Assembly (NCBI GenBank): GCA_963798445.1
Contig: CAWCTH010000008.1
Coordinates: forward strand, 496,001-560,000
From: DASXAI01 sp963798445
GTDB taxonomy: Bacteria; Actinomycetota; Acidimicrobiia; Acidimicrobiales; Ilumatobacteraceae
Length of the DNA: 64,000 nucleotides
Direction of reading: 5' to 3'
This document shows positions 34,084 to 42,504 of the stretch, in pieces; the first letter of the stretch is position 1; every line of letters begins with the position of its first letter. The notes below the pieces were generated by a model that had not been told where the DNA came from, did not search any database, and worked only from the letters and a program-made list of their open reading frames with translations. The position numbers and the translations under genes were made by a program.

Positions 34084-34779
34084 ATGGAGGAGGTCTACGG
34101 CGTGCGGGTGCTCGTGGTGGAAGACGGGAAGCGGCTGGCGGCCGCGCTGCGTCGCGGGCTCGAAGACGAAGGTTTCGCCGTCGATGTTGCACTCACGGGC
34201 ACGGAGGGGCTGTGGCTGGCGATGGAGCAGCCGTATGACGTGATCGTCCTGGACGTGATGTTGCCGGGCCTGAACGGGTTTCAGGTGTGTGCCCGGCTCC
34301 GGGAGGCGGGCAACTGGACGCCGATCCTGATGTTGACGGCCAAAGACGGTGAGCTCGACGAGGCCGAAGCGCTGGACACCGGCGCCGACGACTATCTGAC
34401 CAAGCCCTTCTCGGTGGTGGTGCTCTTGGCTCGGTTGCGAGCACTCATTCGTCGCGGCCGGACCGAGCGGCCGGCGGTGCTGCGGGTTGGCGACCTGGAG
34501 CTGGATCCCGCGACGCACGCGTGCACGCGTGCGGGGTCTGGGATCGAGTTGACCGGCAAGGAATTCGCCGTGCTCGAGTTCCTGATGCGCCACCGGGGCC
34601 AGGTTGTGTCGAAGGCGGAGATCTTGGCGCACGTGTGGGACTTCCATTTCGACGGTGACCAGAACGTCGTGGAGGTCCACATGAGTGCGCTGCGCCGCAA
34701 GATCGACATCGAGGGGGAGCGGTCCGCGGTGGCAACGGTGCGCGGCGTCGGCTACCGGCTCAACACCGACGAGGGTTGA
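34084..34779 (+). CDS. OmpR-family response regulator
   Basis: A 231-residue regulator. The receiver domain (about 6-120) has VVEDGKRLAAALRRGLEDEG, the phospho-acceptor Asp in VIVLDVMLPG, and Lys in ADDYLTKPFS. The winged-helix DNA-binding domain (about 135-228) includes LTGKEFAVLEFLMRHRGQVV and NVVEVHMSALRRKID, ending VRGVGYRLN. The sensor kinase follows four bases after its stop. Together with the direct-repeat boxes this gives a testable regulon that includes the downstream PAP2 gene. Confidence 0.93.
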   Translation: MEEVYGVRVLVVEDGKRLAAALRRGLEDEGFAVDVALTGTEGLWLAMEQPYDVIVLDVMLPGLNGFQVCARLREAGNWTPILMLTAKDGELDEAEALDTGADDYLTKPFSVVVLLARLRALIRRGRTERPAVLRVGDLELDPATHACTRAGSGIELTGKEFAVLEFLMRHRGQVVSKAEILAHVWDFHFDGDQNVVEVHMSALRRKIDIEGERSAVATVRGVGYRLNTDEG

Positions 34780-34783
34780 GCTC

Positions 34784-36256
34784 ATGGACCAGCCGCCGCC
34801 GGCGTCGGAGACGGAGCCCGACGCCGGCGGCACATCGCCCCGCCGGCACCTGGTGACCCGCAGCTGGGCCGTGCTGATCGAGAGCCCTCCCGGCCGTCTC
34901 GTTCGGCGGATGCTGGGGCCGGTACGCGTCCGGGTCACGTTGGCGGTGATGGTGATCGTCGCGGGCACGTTGGGATTGGGGGCGGAGGGCCTGTTGGAGC
35001 TGCAGCGCAGCTTCTTGATCGCCGGTCGGCAGGATGTCGCCGAAGCAAGGGCGGGAGACATCGCGGGGGAGGCGGCTGCTGGTCGGTTGCCGTCCCCGTT
35101 GATCGTCGCGGGCGATGACGCCGCCGTTGCGCAGATCGTCACCGTCGATGGACGAGTCCTTGCCCACTCACCGGCGGCACCGGCGGACGTCGCCATTGCC
35201 ACGTTCCAGCCACCCGGCGGGGCGCCGGAGGCTCGCACCGTCGAGCAGCTGCCATCTGGCCCGAAGGGCCGCTTTCGGGTGGTGGCCCTCTCGACGGTCA
35301 CACCCTCCGGTCCGGCCGTGGTGTACGTCGGCGCCGGGCTGGACACCGTGGACCATGCCATCAGGCTGCTGTCGGTGGCGTTGGCGTTCGGGCTTCCGGT
35401 CCTGGTCCTCGTCGTCGGCGCTGTCACCTGGTGGGCCTTGGGGCGCGCCCTGCGACCCGTGGAGGAGATCCGCCACGAGGTCGACACCATCACCGAGGGG
35501 AACCTGCATCGGCGGGTTCCCATGTCGAGGACGAACGACGAGATCCAACGCCTGGCCGTCACGATGAACGCCATGCTCGACCGGCTGGAAACCGCAGCGG
35601 TTCGTCAACGCCGCTTCACCGCCGACGCGTCGCACGAGCTCCGAAGTCCGCTGTCGGCGATGCGCGCCCAGCTGGAGGTGGCGTTGGCCCGGCCCGACCG
35701 GGCGGACTGGATCGCCACCAGCCACGACGTGCTCGCCGATCAGGCGCGGGTGGAACATCTCGTGCAGGACCTGTTGGTACTCGCCCGCATCGACGCCGTG
35801 GGCGACGACCAGCCCTCCGCCGTCTTCGACCTGGTGGCGGTGACGATCGAAGAACTGGACCGGCGGGCCGCCAGCGACGGCGTCGCGATCTCCCTGGATG
35901 TCGGCGACGTCGCATGGGTACGTGGCCGGCGCGACGACGTGGCCCGGCTGATCCGAAACCTGCTCGACAACGCCGTTCGACACGCCATCACCAACGTCAA
36001 GGTCGTCGTGCACGCCGATGGCGACGATGTCGTGCTCACCGTTGCCGACGACGGTCTCGGCATCGCGCCAGGCGACCGGGACCGGATCTTCGAGCGGTTC
36101 GCCCGCCTCGACGAGGCCCGAGCGAACGACGACGGTGGTAGCGGCTTGGGGTTGGCCATCGTCCGGGAAGTGGTAGCAGCTCATCACGGCACCGTCGCCG
36201 TGGTCGGTGACGGGCCGGGCGCCTGCTTCGAGGTGCGTTTCCCCAAGGTCGTGTAG
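34784..36256 (+). CDS. Sensor histidine kinase (two-component)
   Basis: A 490-residue membrane kinase. A first helix lies near residues 45-70 (VRVTLAVMVIVAGTLGLGAE), an extracellular sensor region spans about 70-180, and the second helix is ALAFGLPVLVLVVGAVTWWA. HAMP follows (RPVEEIRHEVDTITEGNLHR), then the phospho-acceptor His in FTADASHELRSPLSAMRAQL. The ATPase domain shows RLIRNLLDNAVRHA (N box), VADDGLGIAPGD (G1) and GSGLGLAIVREV (G2). The signal is unknown. The kinase is followed by a regulator-type box and PAP2. Confidence 0.93.
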   Translation: MDQPPPASETEPDAGGTSPRRHLVTRSWAVLIESPPGRLVRRMLGPVRVRVTLAVMVIVAGTLGLGAEGLLELQRSFLIAGRQDVAEARAGDIAGEAAAGRLPSPLIVAGDDAAVAQIVTVDGRVLAHSPAAPADVAIATFQPPGGAPEARTVEQLPSGPKGRFRVVALSTVTPSGPAVVYVGAGLDTVDHAIRLLSVALAFGLPVLVLVVGAVTWWALGRALRPVEEIRHEVDTITEGNLHRRVPMSRTNDEIQRLAVTMNAMLDRLETAAVRQRRFTADASHELRSPLSAMRAQLEVALARPDRADWIATSHDVLADQARVEHLVQDLLVLARIDAVGDDQPSAVFDLVAVTIEELDRRAASDGVAISLDVGDVAWVRGRRDDVARLIRNLLDNAVRHAITNVKVVVHADGDDVVLTVADDGLGIAPGDRDRIFERFARLDEARANDDGGSGLGLAIVREVVAAHHGTVAVVGDGPGACFEVRFPKVV

Positions 36257-36263
36257 CCGATCG

Positions 36264-36285
36264 CTTCAGGGTGGCTTCAGGAACA
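36264..36285 (+). promoter_or_regulatory. 11-bp direct-repeat box upstream of PAP2 gene
   Basis: CTTCAGGGTGG (36264-36274) is followed directly by CTTCAGGAACA (36275-36285), the same 11-bp spacing and CTTCAG core as the box before the response regulator. It starts eight bases after the kinase stop and lies 46 bases before the PAP2 GTG, which fits activation of PAP2 by the adjacent two-component system. Confidence 0.65.
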
Positions 36286-36330
36286 ATCCCGCACACTGCG
36301 CCTTGACTCAACGAGCGCAGGGAGAATGCA

Positions 36331-37044
36331 GTGACGCCGTCTGGCCAGTTAGCGAGTTTGAACGTGGATGGATGGCTCTACCGGCGGATCAACGGGCTCG
36401 CCGATGCGACGGCGTGGGCGCACGGCATCGCCCGCGCCTACGCCCAATACGGCATCGCCCTGTTCGCCGTCCTCCTCGTCGTCGCCTGGTGGCAGGCCCG
36501 TCGCCGTCCCGACGCCCCCGTCGCCACCGCGGCCGTGGCCTGGGCGGCCGCTGCTCCGCTCGTGGCGCTGGCCGTCGCACAGCTCATCAACAAGGTCGTC
36601 GACCGCTCTCGGCCGTACGCAGCGATGCACGACGCCCACGTCTTGATCGCCCGGAGCGCGGATGCCTCGTTTCCGAGCGACCACAGCACGGCCGCCGGGG
36701 CGGTCGCCGCCGGCCTCCTGTTGGCGGGCGCTTCACTGGGCAGCCGGCGTCTCGGTGTGATCGCCGCCGTGGCCGCGGTCGCGATGGCGGGCTGCCGTCT
36801 GTACGTCGGTGTTCACTACCCCAGCGACGTCCTGGCCGGCCTGGCCCTGGGCGGCTTCGTTGCCCTTGGCTTCTCGGGCCTGGCGCGACGCCTCCTGGTC
36901 CCGATCACCGGCTGGGCGACCAGGACACCACTGGCGGGGCTCGTCACGAGCACAACCCCCCGGCCGAACGCGACCGAGCTCGACTTCCCTGCGGTGGTGC
37001 CAAACGAACTCGACGTAGTAACTGAGCGTTCGCGGCCACGATGA
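36331..37044 (+). CDS. PAP2 superfamily membrane phosphatase
   Basis: A 237-residue membrane phosphatase from GTG 36331. The three PAP2 motifs are present: KVVDRSRPY (motif 1), FPSDHST (motif 2) and CRLYVGVHYPSDVLAG (motif 3 with the nucleophile His). Helices surround them. Members dephosphorylate undecaprenyl diphosphate or phosphatidic-acid-type lipids, so an envelope role is likely. Its last 100 bases overlap the end of the converging CPH-type ATPase. Control by the adjacent two-component system is inferred from the repeated box upstream. Confidence 0.87.
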   Translation: MTPSGQLASLNVDGWLYRRINGLADATAWAHGIARAYAQYGIALFAVLLVVAWWQARRRPDAPVATAAVAWAAAAPLVALAVAQLINKVVDRSRPYAAMHDAHVLIARSADASFPSDHSTAAGAVAAGLLLAGASLGSRRLGVIAAVAAVAMAGCRLYVGVHYPSDVLAGLALGGFVALGFSGLARRLLVPITGWATRTPLAGLVTSTTPRPNATELDFPAVVPNELDVVTERSRPR

Positions 37045-38998
37045 TGGTCGAGAGGCTCATGAAGACGGCGCCGAGGGCGGGGGCCAGCGTGAAGCCCGCC
37101 CATGCCAGTGCGCCGGCCGCCAGCGGGATGGCAATGATGTTGTACCCGGCGCCCCAGGCCAGGTTCTGGATCATCTTGCGGTAGCTGGCCTTCGACAGCG
37201 TGATGACGCTGACGACAAGCCGGGGATCTGAGGAGACGAGCACGACCCCGGCCGACTCGATGGCGACATCGGTGCCAGCGCCGATGGCGATGCCCACATC
37301 GGCCCGAGCCAACGCAGGGGCGTCGTTGACGCCATCACCGACCATCGCGACGATCAGGTTGCGGCCCTGGAGATCGGCGACGGCGTGCTCTTTGTCCTCG
37401 GGGAGGACCTCGGCGAAGACCTCATCGACGCCGAGCTCGTGACCCACCGCGTCGGCCACCGATCGAGCGTCGCCGGTGATCATCACCACCCGCACCCCTT
37501 GGGCGTGCAGCTGCCGAACGGTCTCGGCGGACTCCGGGCGCACCTCGTCTTCCAGGCCGATGGCCCCCACGACCTGGCTGTCGACGACCACGTACAGCAC
37601 CGCGGCACCGCGGGTGCTCCAGTTGCCCTCAGCCGCCTGTAGCTCGGCCGGTCGCGACGACTCGAGCTGGCGCAGCATGGCGGGACCGCCGACGGCGACG
37701 TGGTGGCCGTCGACGTCGGCCTCGACGCCGCGTCCGGTGAGCGATCGGAAGTTGCTCGCCGCCGGGATGTCGCCCTGGTTTGCCGCCGCCTTGACGATGG
37801 CGCGGGCGAGCGGGTGTTCGGAGTCGGCTTCGGCGGCCGCGGCGAGCCCCAACACCGTGTCGTTGGCGTGCCCCGCGACGGTGGCCACGCCGGTGACGAC
37901 GTGGGCACCTCGGGTCAGGGTGCCGGTCTTGTCGAACAGGACGGTGTCGACGATGCGCATGCGTTCGAGCGCCAAGCGGTCTTTGACCAGGATGCCGTGG
38001 CGGGCGGCAATCGCCGAGCTCAGCGAGATGACCAGCGGAATGGCCAGCCCGAGAGCATGCGGGCAAGCGATGACGAGCACGGTGATCGTCCGTTCGATCG
38101 CCTGCTCGCCGTCGCCCAGCAGTGACCACACGATGGCGGTGAGGGCGGCGGAGGAGACCGCAACATAGAAGAGCAGCGCGGCGGCGCGGTCGGCCAGGGC
38201 CTGGGCACGCGAGCGCGACGCTTGGGCCTCGGCGACCAGCCGCTGAATGCCCGCGAGAGCGGTGTCGTCGCCGACGGCTTCGACGCGTACGCGCAGGGCG
38301 GAGTCGGTGGCGACGGTGCCGGCCACGACGTGGTCGCCCAGACGTTTGGGCACCGGCCGGGACTCGCCTGTGACCATGGATTCGTCGACTTCGGCTTCAC
38401 CCTCGACCACGCTGCCGTCGGCCGGTATGCGGCCGCCCGAGCGCACCAGCACGATGTCGCCAGAACGCAGCAGATGGATGGGAACGGTCTCCACACCGCC
38501 GTCGGTGACGCGCTCGGCCTCGTCGGGCAGCAGCTCGGCGAGGGCGGCAAGCGCGCCTTGCGCTTCGCCGACAGCCTTCATCTCCTGCCAGTGGCCGAGC
38601 AGCATGATGACGATCAGCGCGGCCAGCTCCCACCAGAAGTCGACGGTGAAGACGTCGAACTCGGAGGCCAGCGAGGCGCCGTAGGCGACCGTGATCGCCA
38701 TGGTGATCAGCAGCATCATGCCGGGCTGGCGGTCGCGTAGTTCGCTCCAGCCGCCGGAGAGGAACGGCCAGCCGCCGTAGAAGAAGATGACGCTGCCGAA
38801 GACGGGCGCCACGAGGGTGTAGCCCGGGAACTGCGGCGCCATGTAGCCGAACCAGTCCTGGATCATCGGCGAGTAGAGGACGACCGGCAGCGCCAAGACG
38901 AGATTGATCCAGAACAGCCGCCGGAACATGTCGGCGTGGCGGCCGTGGTCAGGGTGGCCGTGGCCGTGGTGCGGGTTCGCGCCGTTGGGTGGTGACAT
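36944..38998 (-). CDS. P1B-type heavy-metal ATPase with CPH motif (CopB-like)
   Basis: A 684-residue metal efflux ATPase. The N-terminus lacks an HMA domain and instead has a His-rich stretch (NPHHGHGHPDHGRHADMF). The transport motif is CPH (VLVIACPHALGLAIPLVI), which marks the P1B-3/CopB group linked to Cu(II) or Ag(I). Other motifs are intact: TGESRPVPKR, FDKTGTLTRG, SEHPLARAIV and VAMVGDGVNDAPAL. The last 35 or so residues after TIIVAANAQLLRRVRL are Arg/Ser-rich and overlap PAP2 in antisense, so a lost stop is possible. It is upstream of no regulator; it shares metal-binding style with the His-tailed EamA protein next door. Confidence 0.9.
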   Translation of the reverse strand: MSPPNGANPHHGHGHPDHGRHADMFRRLFWINLVLALPVVLYSPMIQDWFGYMAPQFPGYTLVAPVFGSVIFFYGGWPFLSGGWSELRDRQPGMMLLITMAITVAYGASLASEFDVFTVDFWWELAALIVIMLLGHWQEMKAVGEAQGALAALAELLPDEAERVTDGGVETVPIHLLRSGDIVLVRSGGRIPADGSVVEGEAEVDESMVTGESRPVPKRLGDHVVAGTVATDSALRVRVEAVGDDTALAGIQRLVAEAQASRSRAQALADRAAALLFYVAVSSAALTAIVWSLLGDGEQAIERTITVLVIACPHALGLAIPLVISLSSAIAARHGILVKDRLALERMRIVDTVLFDKTGTLTRGAHVVTGVATVAGHANDTVLGLAAAAEADSEHPLARAIVKAAANQGDIPAASNFRSLTGRGVEADVDGHHVAVGGPAMLRQLESSRPAELQAAEGNWSTRGAAVLYVVVDSQVVGAIGLEDEVRPESAETVRQLHAQGVRVVMITGDARSVADAVGHELGVDEVFAEVLPEDKEHAVADLQGRNLIVAMVGDGVNDAPALARADVGIAIGAGTDVAIESAGVVLVSSDPRLVVSVITLSKASYRKMIQNLAWGAGYNIIAIPLAAGALAWAGFTLAPALGAVFMSLSTIIVAANAQLLRRVRLAPPQGSRARSRSAGGLCS

Positions 38999-39038
38999 GC
39001 CTTACCGGTGCACCACTCGACGGCGCGCTGACACGGTC

Positions 39039-39164
39039 ATGCAGTTCAACTGCTCGCTGCACGTGTCCTTCGATCAACTGCAGGCCGGCGCATCGTCTTC
39101 TTCTACTCCGACCTCGGCCACAACGCCATGTACGTCGGCAACGGCCACTTCAGTGATGCAAGGT
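39039..39164 (+). pseudogene. NlpC/P60 hydrolase remnant
   Basis: A short stretch reads MQFNCSLHVSFDQLQAG in one frame, then one base over continues IVFFYSDLGHNAMYVGNGHF. This matches the middle of an NlpC/P60 domain, where a QLQPGDLVFFYS-type strand is followed by a conserved His and a YVGNG turn. The Cys-containing start and the rest of the domain are absent, so only a remnant remains, squeezed between the CPH ATPase and the EamA gene. The intact NlpC/P60 at 27244 has a different sequence, so this is not a simple duplicate. Confidence 0.55.
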
Positions 39165-39217
39165 GCGTAGGCGGCGCTGGAGCTCCTCTTGCCGGCGTAC
39201 GTCCCACAGCACCGTGC

Positions 39218-40282
39218 CTACGGGTGTCCGTGGCGATGGTGAAGGTCGGGCACGTGAGGATGGGCGTGGACGAGGTCCCGGTGCCGGTGGGGGTGCAGGT
39301 GATGCTCGACAGCCTCCGGGTGGTCGTGTTCGTGGTGGCTGCCGTCGTGTTCGTGTTCGTGTTCGTGCTCCATCGACACGTGGTGGTGTTCGTGGAAGTG
39401 CGACGAGTGCAGCACGGCGCTGACCCCGACGATGGCAAGGATGAGTGCGGCGACTTGGGCGGTGGTAACCGGGTCGCCGAGCACAACCCACGCGATGACA
39501 GCACCGACGAAGGGGGCGATCGCGAAGATGAGCTGCCCTCGGGCCGCGCCCAGGTCGCGTGCACCTGTCACCCAGAGCGTGATGGACAGCCCGTAGCCGA
39601 TGGCGCCGATCACGAGCGCAGCCACGATCTGGCTGGGCGACGGCGCGGTCGCGACGAGGAGGCCGAGCACGAGGTTGGCGGAGCCCGCCACAACGCCTTT
39701 GGCCATCGTGATGTGGTGGGGGGCCAGCTCGTCGAGGCTCGCCGTGATGCAGTTGTCGGCCGCCCAGCACAGGCACGCCCCGGCGACGAAGAGCACTCCG
39801 AGGCGCAGTTCGGGTGCGGCCGTCCACGTGAGCGCGACGCCGCCGGCGACGACCAGTGTGGTGCCGGCGGCGACGCGCCGGCCGATGTGTTCGTGGAAGA
39901 CGACAGCGGCCAGCAGGACGGTGGCGACCAGTTCGAGGTTGAGCAGCAGGGACGCGGTCGCGGCCGGAGTGCGGGCCAAACCCGCCGCGAGCAGCACCGG
40001 TGCTACTGCGCCCCCGAAGACCACGGCGACTCCCAGCCGGCGGCCACCGCGGCGCAGGGGGCGACACGCCGGGGGTCGCATGATCGTGGAGGGCAGCACC
40101 GCGAGGCCGGCTCCCAGGTAGAGCAGACCCGCGAGCGCGAAGGCGTTCATGTCCCCAGCCAGCTCCGACGCGGCGGGTGCGGACGCGCCGAACAAGACCG
40201 CAGCCACCAGGCATCGAACAACCGCCCTGCGTCGCACCGCTCCATCGTGCCTGCTCCCGGGGGCGGCGTCGACGCGGCCCAA
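39218..40282 (-). CDS. EamA/DMT-family transporter with His-rich C-terminal tail
   Basis: A 354-residue drug/metabolite transporter-type protein with about ten hydrophobic segments (for example VVRCLVAAVLFGASAPAASE and AAGLARTPAATASLLLNLEL). Two EamA repeats are visible, the second including GARDLGAARGQLIFAIAPFV. After the last helix (about residue 290) comes a tail of about 60 residues with more than 20 His, mixed with Glu and Asp (FHEHHHVSMEHEHEHEHDG). Such tails bind Ni, Zn, Co or Cu, so metal-linked transport is plausible but inferred. Substrate is unknown. The CPH ATPase with a His-rich N-terminus is its neighbour. Confidence 0.82.
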   Translation of the reverse strand: MGRVDAAPGSRHDGAVRRRAVVRCLVAAVLFGASAPAASELAGDMNAFALAGLLYLGAGLAVLPSTIMRPPACRPLRRGGRRLGVAVVFGGAVAPVLLAAGLARTPAATASLLLNLELVATVLLAAVVFHEHIGRRVAAGTTLVVAGGVALTWTAAPELRLGVLFVAGACLCWAADNCITASLDELAPHHITMAKGVVAGSANLVLGLLVATAPSPSQIVAALVIGAIGYGLSITLWVTGARDLGAARGQLIFAIAPFVGAVIAWVVLGDPVTTAQVAALILAIVGVSAVLHSSHFHEHHHVSMEHEHEHEHDGSHHEHDHPEAVEHHLHPHRHRDLVHAHPHVPDLHHRHGHP

Positions 40283-40312
40283 TCGTCGCGCCGGAAACGT
40301 CCGACGGCGCGT

Positions 40313-41395
40313 TCACCGGGTGGTCGTCAGGCGGTAGCGGACGGCTGTGGCGAGCGTCGCCGGGGCCGCCTCGGGGTAGGGCAACACGCTGCTCACGTTG
40401 ATCTCACAGAGCAGGTACGTGTCGTCGCCTGCGTCGGTAGGTGGTCCGTAGAGAAAATCAGCGTCCCAGAGGAGGGGCAGGTCGGTTGGGTCGAGGCCGA
40501 CCAGTGCGCAGAGTTGGGGCACCCAAGGGTCTTCGACTTGCGTCCGGAGGGCTTGGAAGGTGGGGCTGTCCGGGCCGTACATCGTCTTCGTGGAGGGCAT
40601 GCCGAGGGCCCGGTCGGCGGCGAGAGTCGTGTCTCCGGAGGGCACCGCCGGGTGCTGGCGGGCGTAGCCGACCACCGCGCCGCCGACGAGGTAGACGCGG
40701 ATCATGCCATCGGTGACTCGGGGGATGAAGGGCTGGTCGACGAGCTTCCCTGCGCCGATGAAGTAGTAGTCGCATCGATCCATGAGCTGGCCGAGCGTCA
40801 TGTCCTCGGTCACATCGTCTCGCGGGGCGGCGTGCTGGACCCTCACGTTCGTGTCCACGGTCGGGGCTGTCGAGGCGGCGGTGCCTGCCGGGACGTCGAT
40901 GAGTGAGACCTTCCATACGCCGATGCCACCGTTGCCGCGGTTCTGCTTCAACACGCGGCGTCGGCTGGCGCGCAACACCGCCGGGAACGCCTGCCGGAAC
41001 TCTGCTTTCGTGGCGTAGAGGTACGTGTCGGTGCCCCAACCCATGCTCCTGGTGCGATGCAGCACTTCCTTGGTGCCCATCTTCTCGATCGTGTCGGGAT
41101 GGGCACTGACCCACACACCATGCGAGGATACGTCTCGTAGCACAGCGTCGAGAGTGGTTCGATCCTCGCCGTCTCCGATCGGATCCACCCACACCAGCGC
41201 GCCGTCGACCCGCACCAACCGATCCCGGACTGGATCGCACGCCGCATCGCTGTAGAGGACGGGTTCCACCGCTACTCCCGCATCAGACAACGCATCAAAG
41301 ATCGGACGGAGCCGGTCGTAGTTACGGGTTTCCGACGGCAGCGCGTCGCCGGCGCCACGCCACACAACCGCCACCGTCCCGACCGTTGAGGCCAT
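40313..41395 (-). CDS. Cj0069-like / DUF6815 protein, probable ATP-grasp fold
   Basis: A 360-residue protein starting MASTVGTVAVVWRGAGDALP. The blocks GALVWVDPIGDGEDRTTLDA, HPDTIEKMGTKEVLHRTRSM, VLKQNRGNGGIGVWKV and LLCEINVSSVLPYPE match the family annotated as Cj0069/DUF6815. KQNRGNGG resembles an ATP-grasp glycine loop and EINVSS the metal-binding end of such enzymes, so an ATP-dependent ligase fold is likely; substrate and product are unknown. It is transcribed in the same direction as the cytochrome b-like gene upstream and the EamA gene downstream. Confidence 0.7.
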   Translation of the reverse strand: MASTVGTVAVVWRGAGDALPSETRNYDRLRPIFDALSDAGVAVEPVLYSDAACDPVRDRLVRVDGALVWVDPIGDGEDRTTLDAVLRDVSSHGVWVSAHPDTIEKMGTKEVLHRTRSMGWGTDTYLYATKAEFRQAFPAVLRASRRRVLKQNRGNGGIGVWKVSLIDVPAGTAASTAPTVDTNVRVQHAAPRDDVTEDMTLGQLMDRCDYYFIGAGKLVDQPFIPRVTDGMIRVYLVGGAVVGYARQHPAVPSGDTTLAADRALGMPSTKTMYGPDSPTFQALRTQVEDPWVPQLCALVGLDPTDLPLLWDADFLYGPPTDAGDDTYLLCEINVSSVLPYPEAAPATLATAVRYRLTTTR

Positions 41396-41462
41396 CGCCC
41401 ATCACCTCTCACTCGTCCGTGTCCACGCACATGGTTGCCCACGTGCAAGACCGGCGGTGCGC

Positions 41463-42071
41463 TCAGCTCCGGACCCAGGTATCGACCTGGCCGAGGGCAA
41501 GCAGCCCGAGGCCTGTCCCGGCCACCAACGTGGCGACGACCGTGGCGCGGCGCAGCCACGCACCGGGCACGTACGCCGCCTTCGGGTTCCAGTCTCGCGG
41601 TGCCAGCCGGTAGGTGTCGACGAGGTGGCCGAGCACGTGCACGGTCATCGCGCCGAACCACAAGACGAACGTGGCCTTGTGCAGAAAGAGCATCGTGTGA
41701 CGCCAACCGCTCGGCGCCCACAGCAGTGCCACGCCGGTGCCGAGCACTGCGATCGTCAGCACGACGACGAAAGGGCCGAGGATTCGCAGCACCCGGTGTG
41801 GTGGCCCGCGCCGGAGGTAGGGAGGGCTGCCGGCGTAGTAGCGAGCGAAGCGGTACCCGGTGGTGGCCGTCTTGAGCAGCACGGGCGGCACGAGCAGCAT
41901 GCCGACGAAGACATGGAGTCGCAGAAGGCTGCCGACTTCGAGGATCGTGATGCCCTCCACGGCGAGCAAGATCAGGAGCACCGCCGCCGCGGAACCCGTC
42001 AAGCGGGCATTGGCCTCGACCCCCGCCGCGACCTCCTCCACCGCCGTCGGATCACCGTGGACCACCGCCAT
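41463..42071 (-). CDS. Cytochrome b561-like membrane protein
   Basis: A 202-residue protein, best started at ATG 42071 (MAVVHGDPTAVEEVAAGVEA), although the frame is open to 42128. Four hydrophobic helices include SAAAVLLILLAVEGITILEV, VFVGMLLVPPVLLKTATTGY and VVLTIAVLGTGVALLWAPSG. His residues that could bind heme b lie in LLRLHVFVG, HTMLFLHKAT and MTVHVLGHLVDTY. It resembles the membrane cytochrome parts of molybdo-oxidoreductases. A redox role is inferred; the partner could be the Mo-enzyme at 53639, but it is not adjacent. Confidence 0.7.
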   Translation of the reverse strand: MAVVHGDPTAVEEVAAGVEANARLTGSAAAVLLILLAVEGITILEVGSLLRLHVFVGMLLVPPVLLKTATTGYRFARYYAGSPPYLRRGPPHRVLRILGPFVVVLTIAVLGTGVALLWAPSGWRHTMLFLHKATFVLWFGAMTVHVLGHLVDTYRLAPRDWNPKAAYVPGAWLRRATVVATLVAGTGLGLLALGQVDTWVRS

Positions 42072-42504
42072 GCGCTCGACGGTAGATGAGACTTCGCCGT
42101 CCAGGCGTGGGCTTCGGGGCCGCGGCACCGATTTCTCACCAACTCCTTACGTCCGAGTTGATCGGTGGTCCGCCCGCGGGCCATCTCCTAACCCGTGCAC
42201 GGTGGCGCGTTCGTGCTCGAACGGGAAGGCGGACGAAATCGGCATGTGGGCTCCTTGTACTGCCCATGGCGAGGTGGTCGCCTGGCGCGAACACGCCAAC
42301 ATCGAGGGACTCGGCCAGGGCGAGTTGCTCGGCCCAACCCAGCTGGTTGACGGCGGTGAGCACCTGGACCGCGTGGGTCGCGGCTACGCCAGGCCACCAG
42401 CTCGACAGCTCGCGGGCAGCGCCGCCGGCCCGAGACCTGACGTGTAACGCCCGCAGGTCCTGGAGGACGGCAGACCAATACGTAGCCACGTTCGAGGAGG
42501 CGTC
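42072..42504. other. 433-bp region with gene remnants
   Basis: No intact gene is convincing. The minus strand is open from 42489 to 42136 (117 codons, MATYWSAVLQDLRALHVRSR), but third-position GC is clearly lower than in neighbouring genes and no domain is recognisable. The recognisable piece is the hydrolase-like start at 42147-42245. An AGGAGG motif close before 42505 is the ribosome site of the truncated SDR. Confidence 0.5.
42147..42245 (-). pseudogene. Alpha/beta hydrolase (haloalkane dehalogenase-type) N-terminal remnant
   Basis: A ribosome site (AAGGAG) seven bases before ATG 42245 leads into MPISSAFPFEHERATVHGLG, the usual start of haloalkane dehalogenase/epoxide hydrolase-type alpha/beta hydrolases. 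The similarity ends after about 20 residues and a TAA follows at codon 33. The body of the gene is missing, so this is the front end of a deleted gene. Confidence 0.45.
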
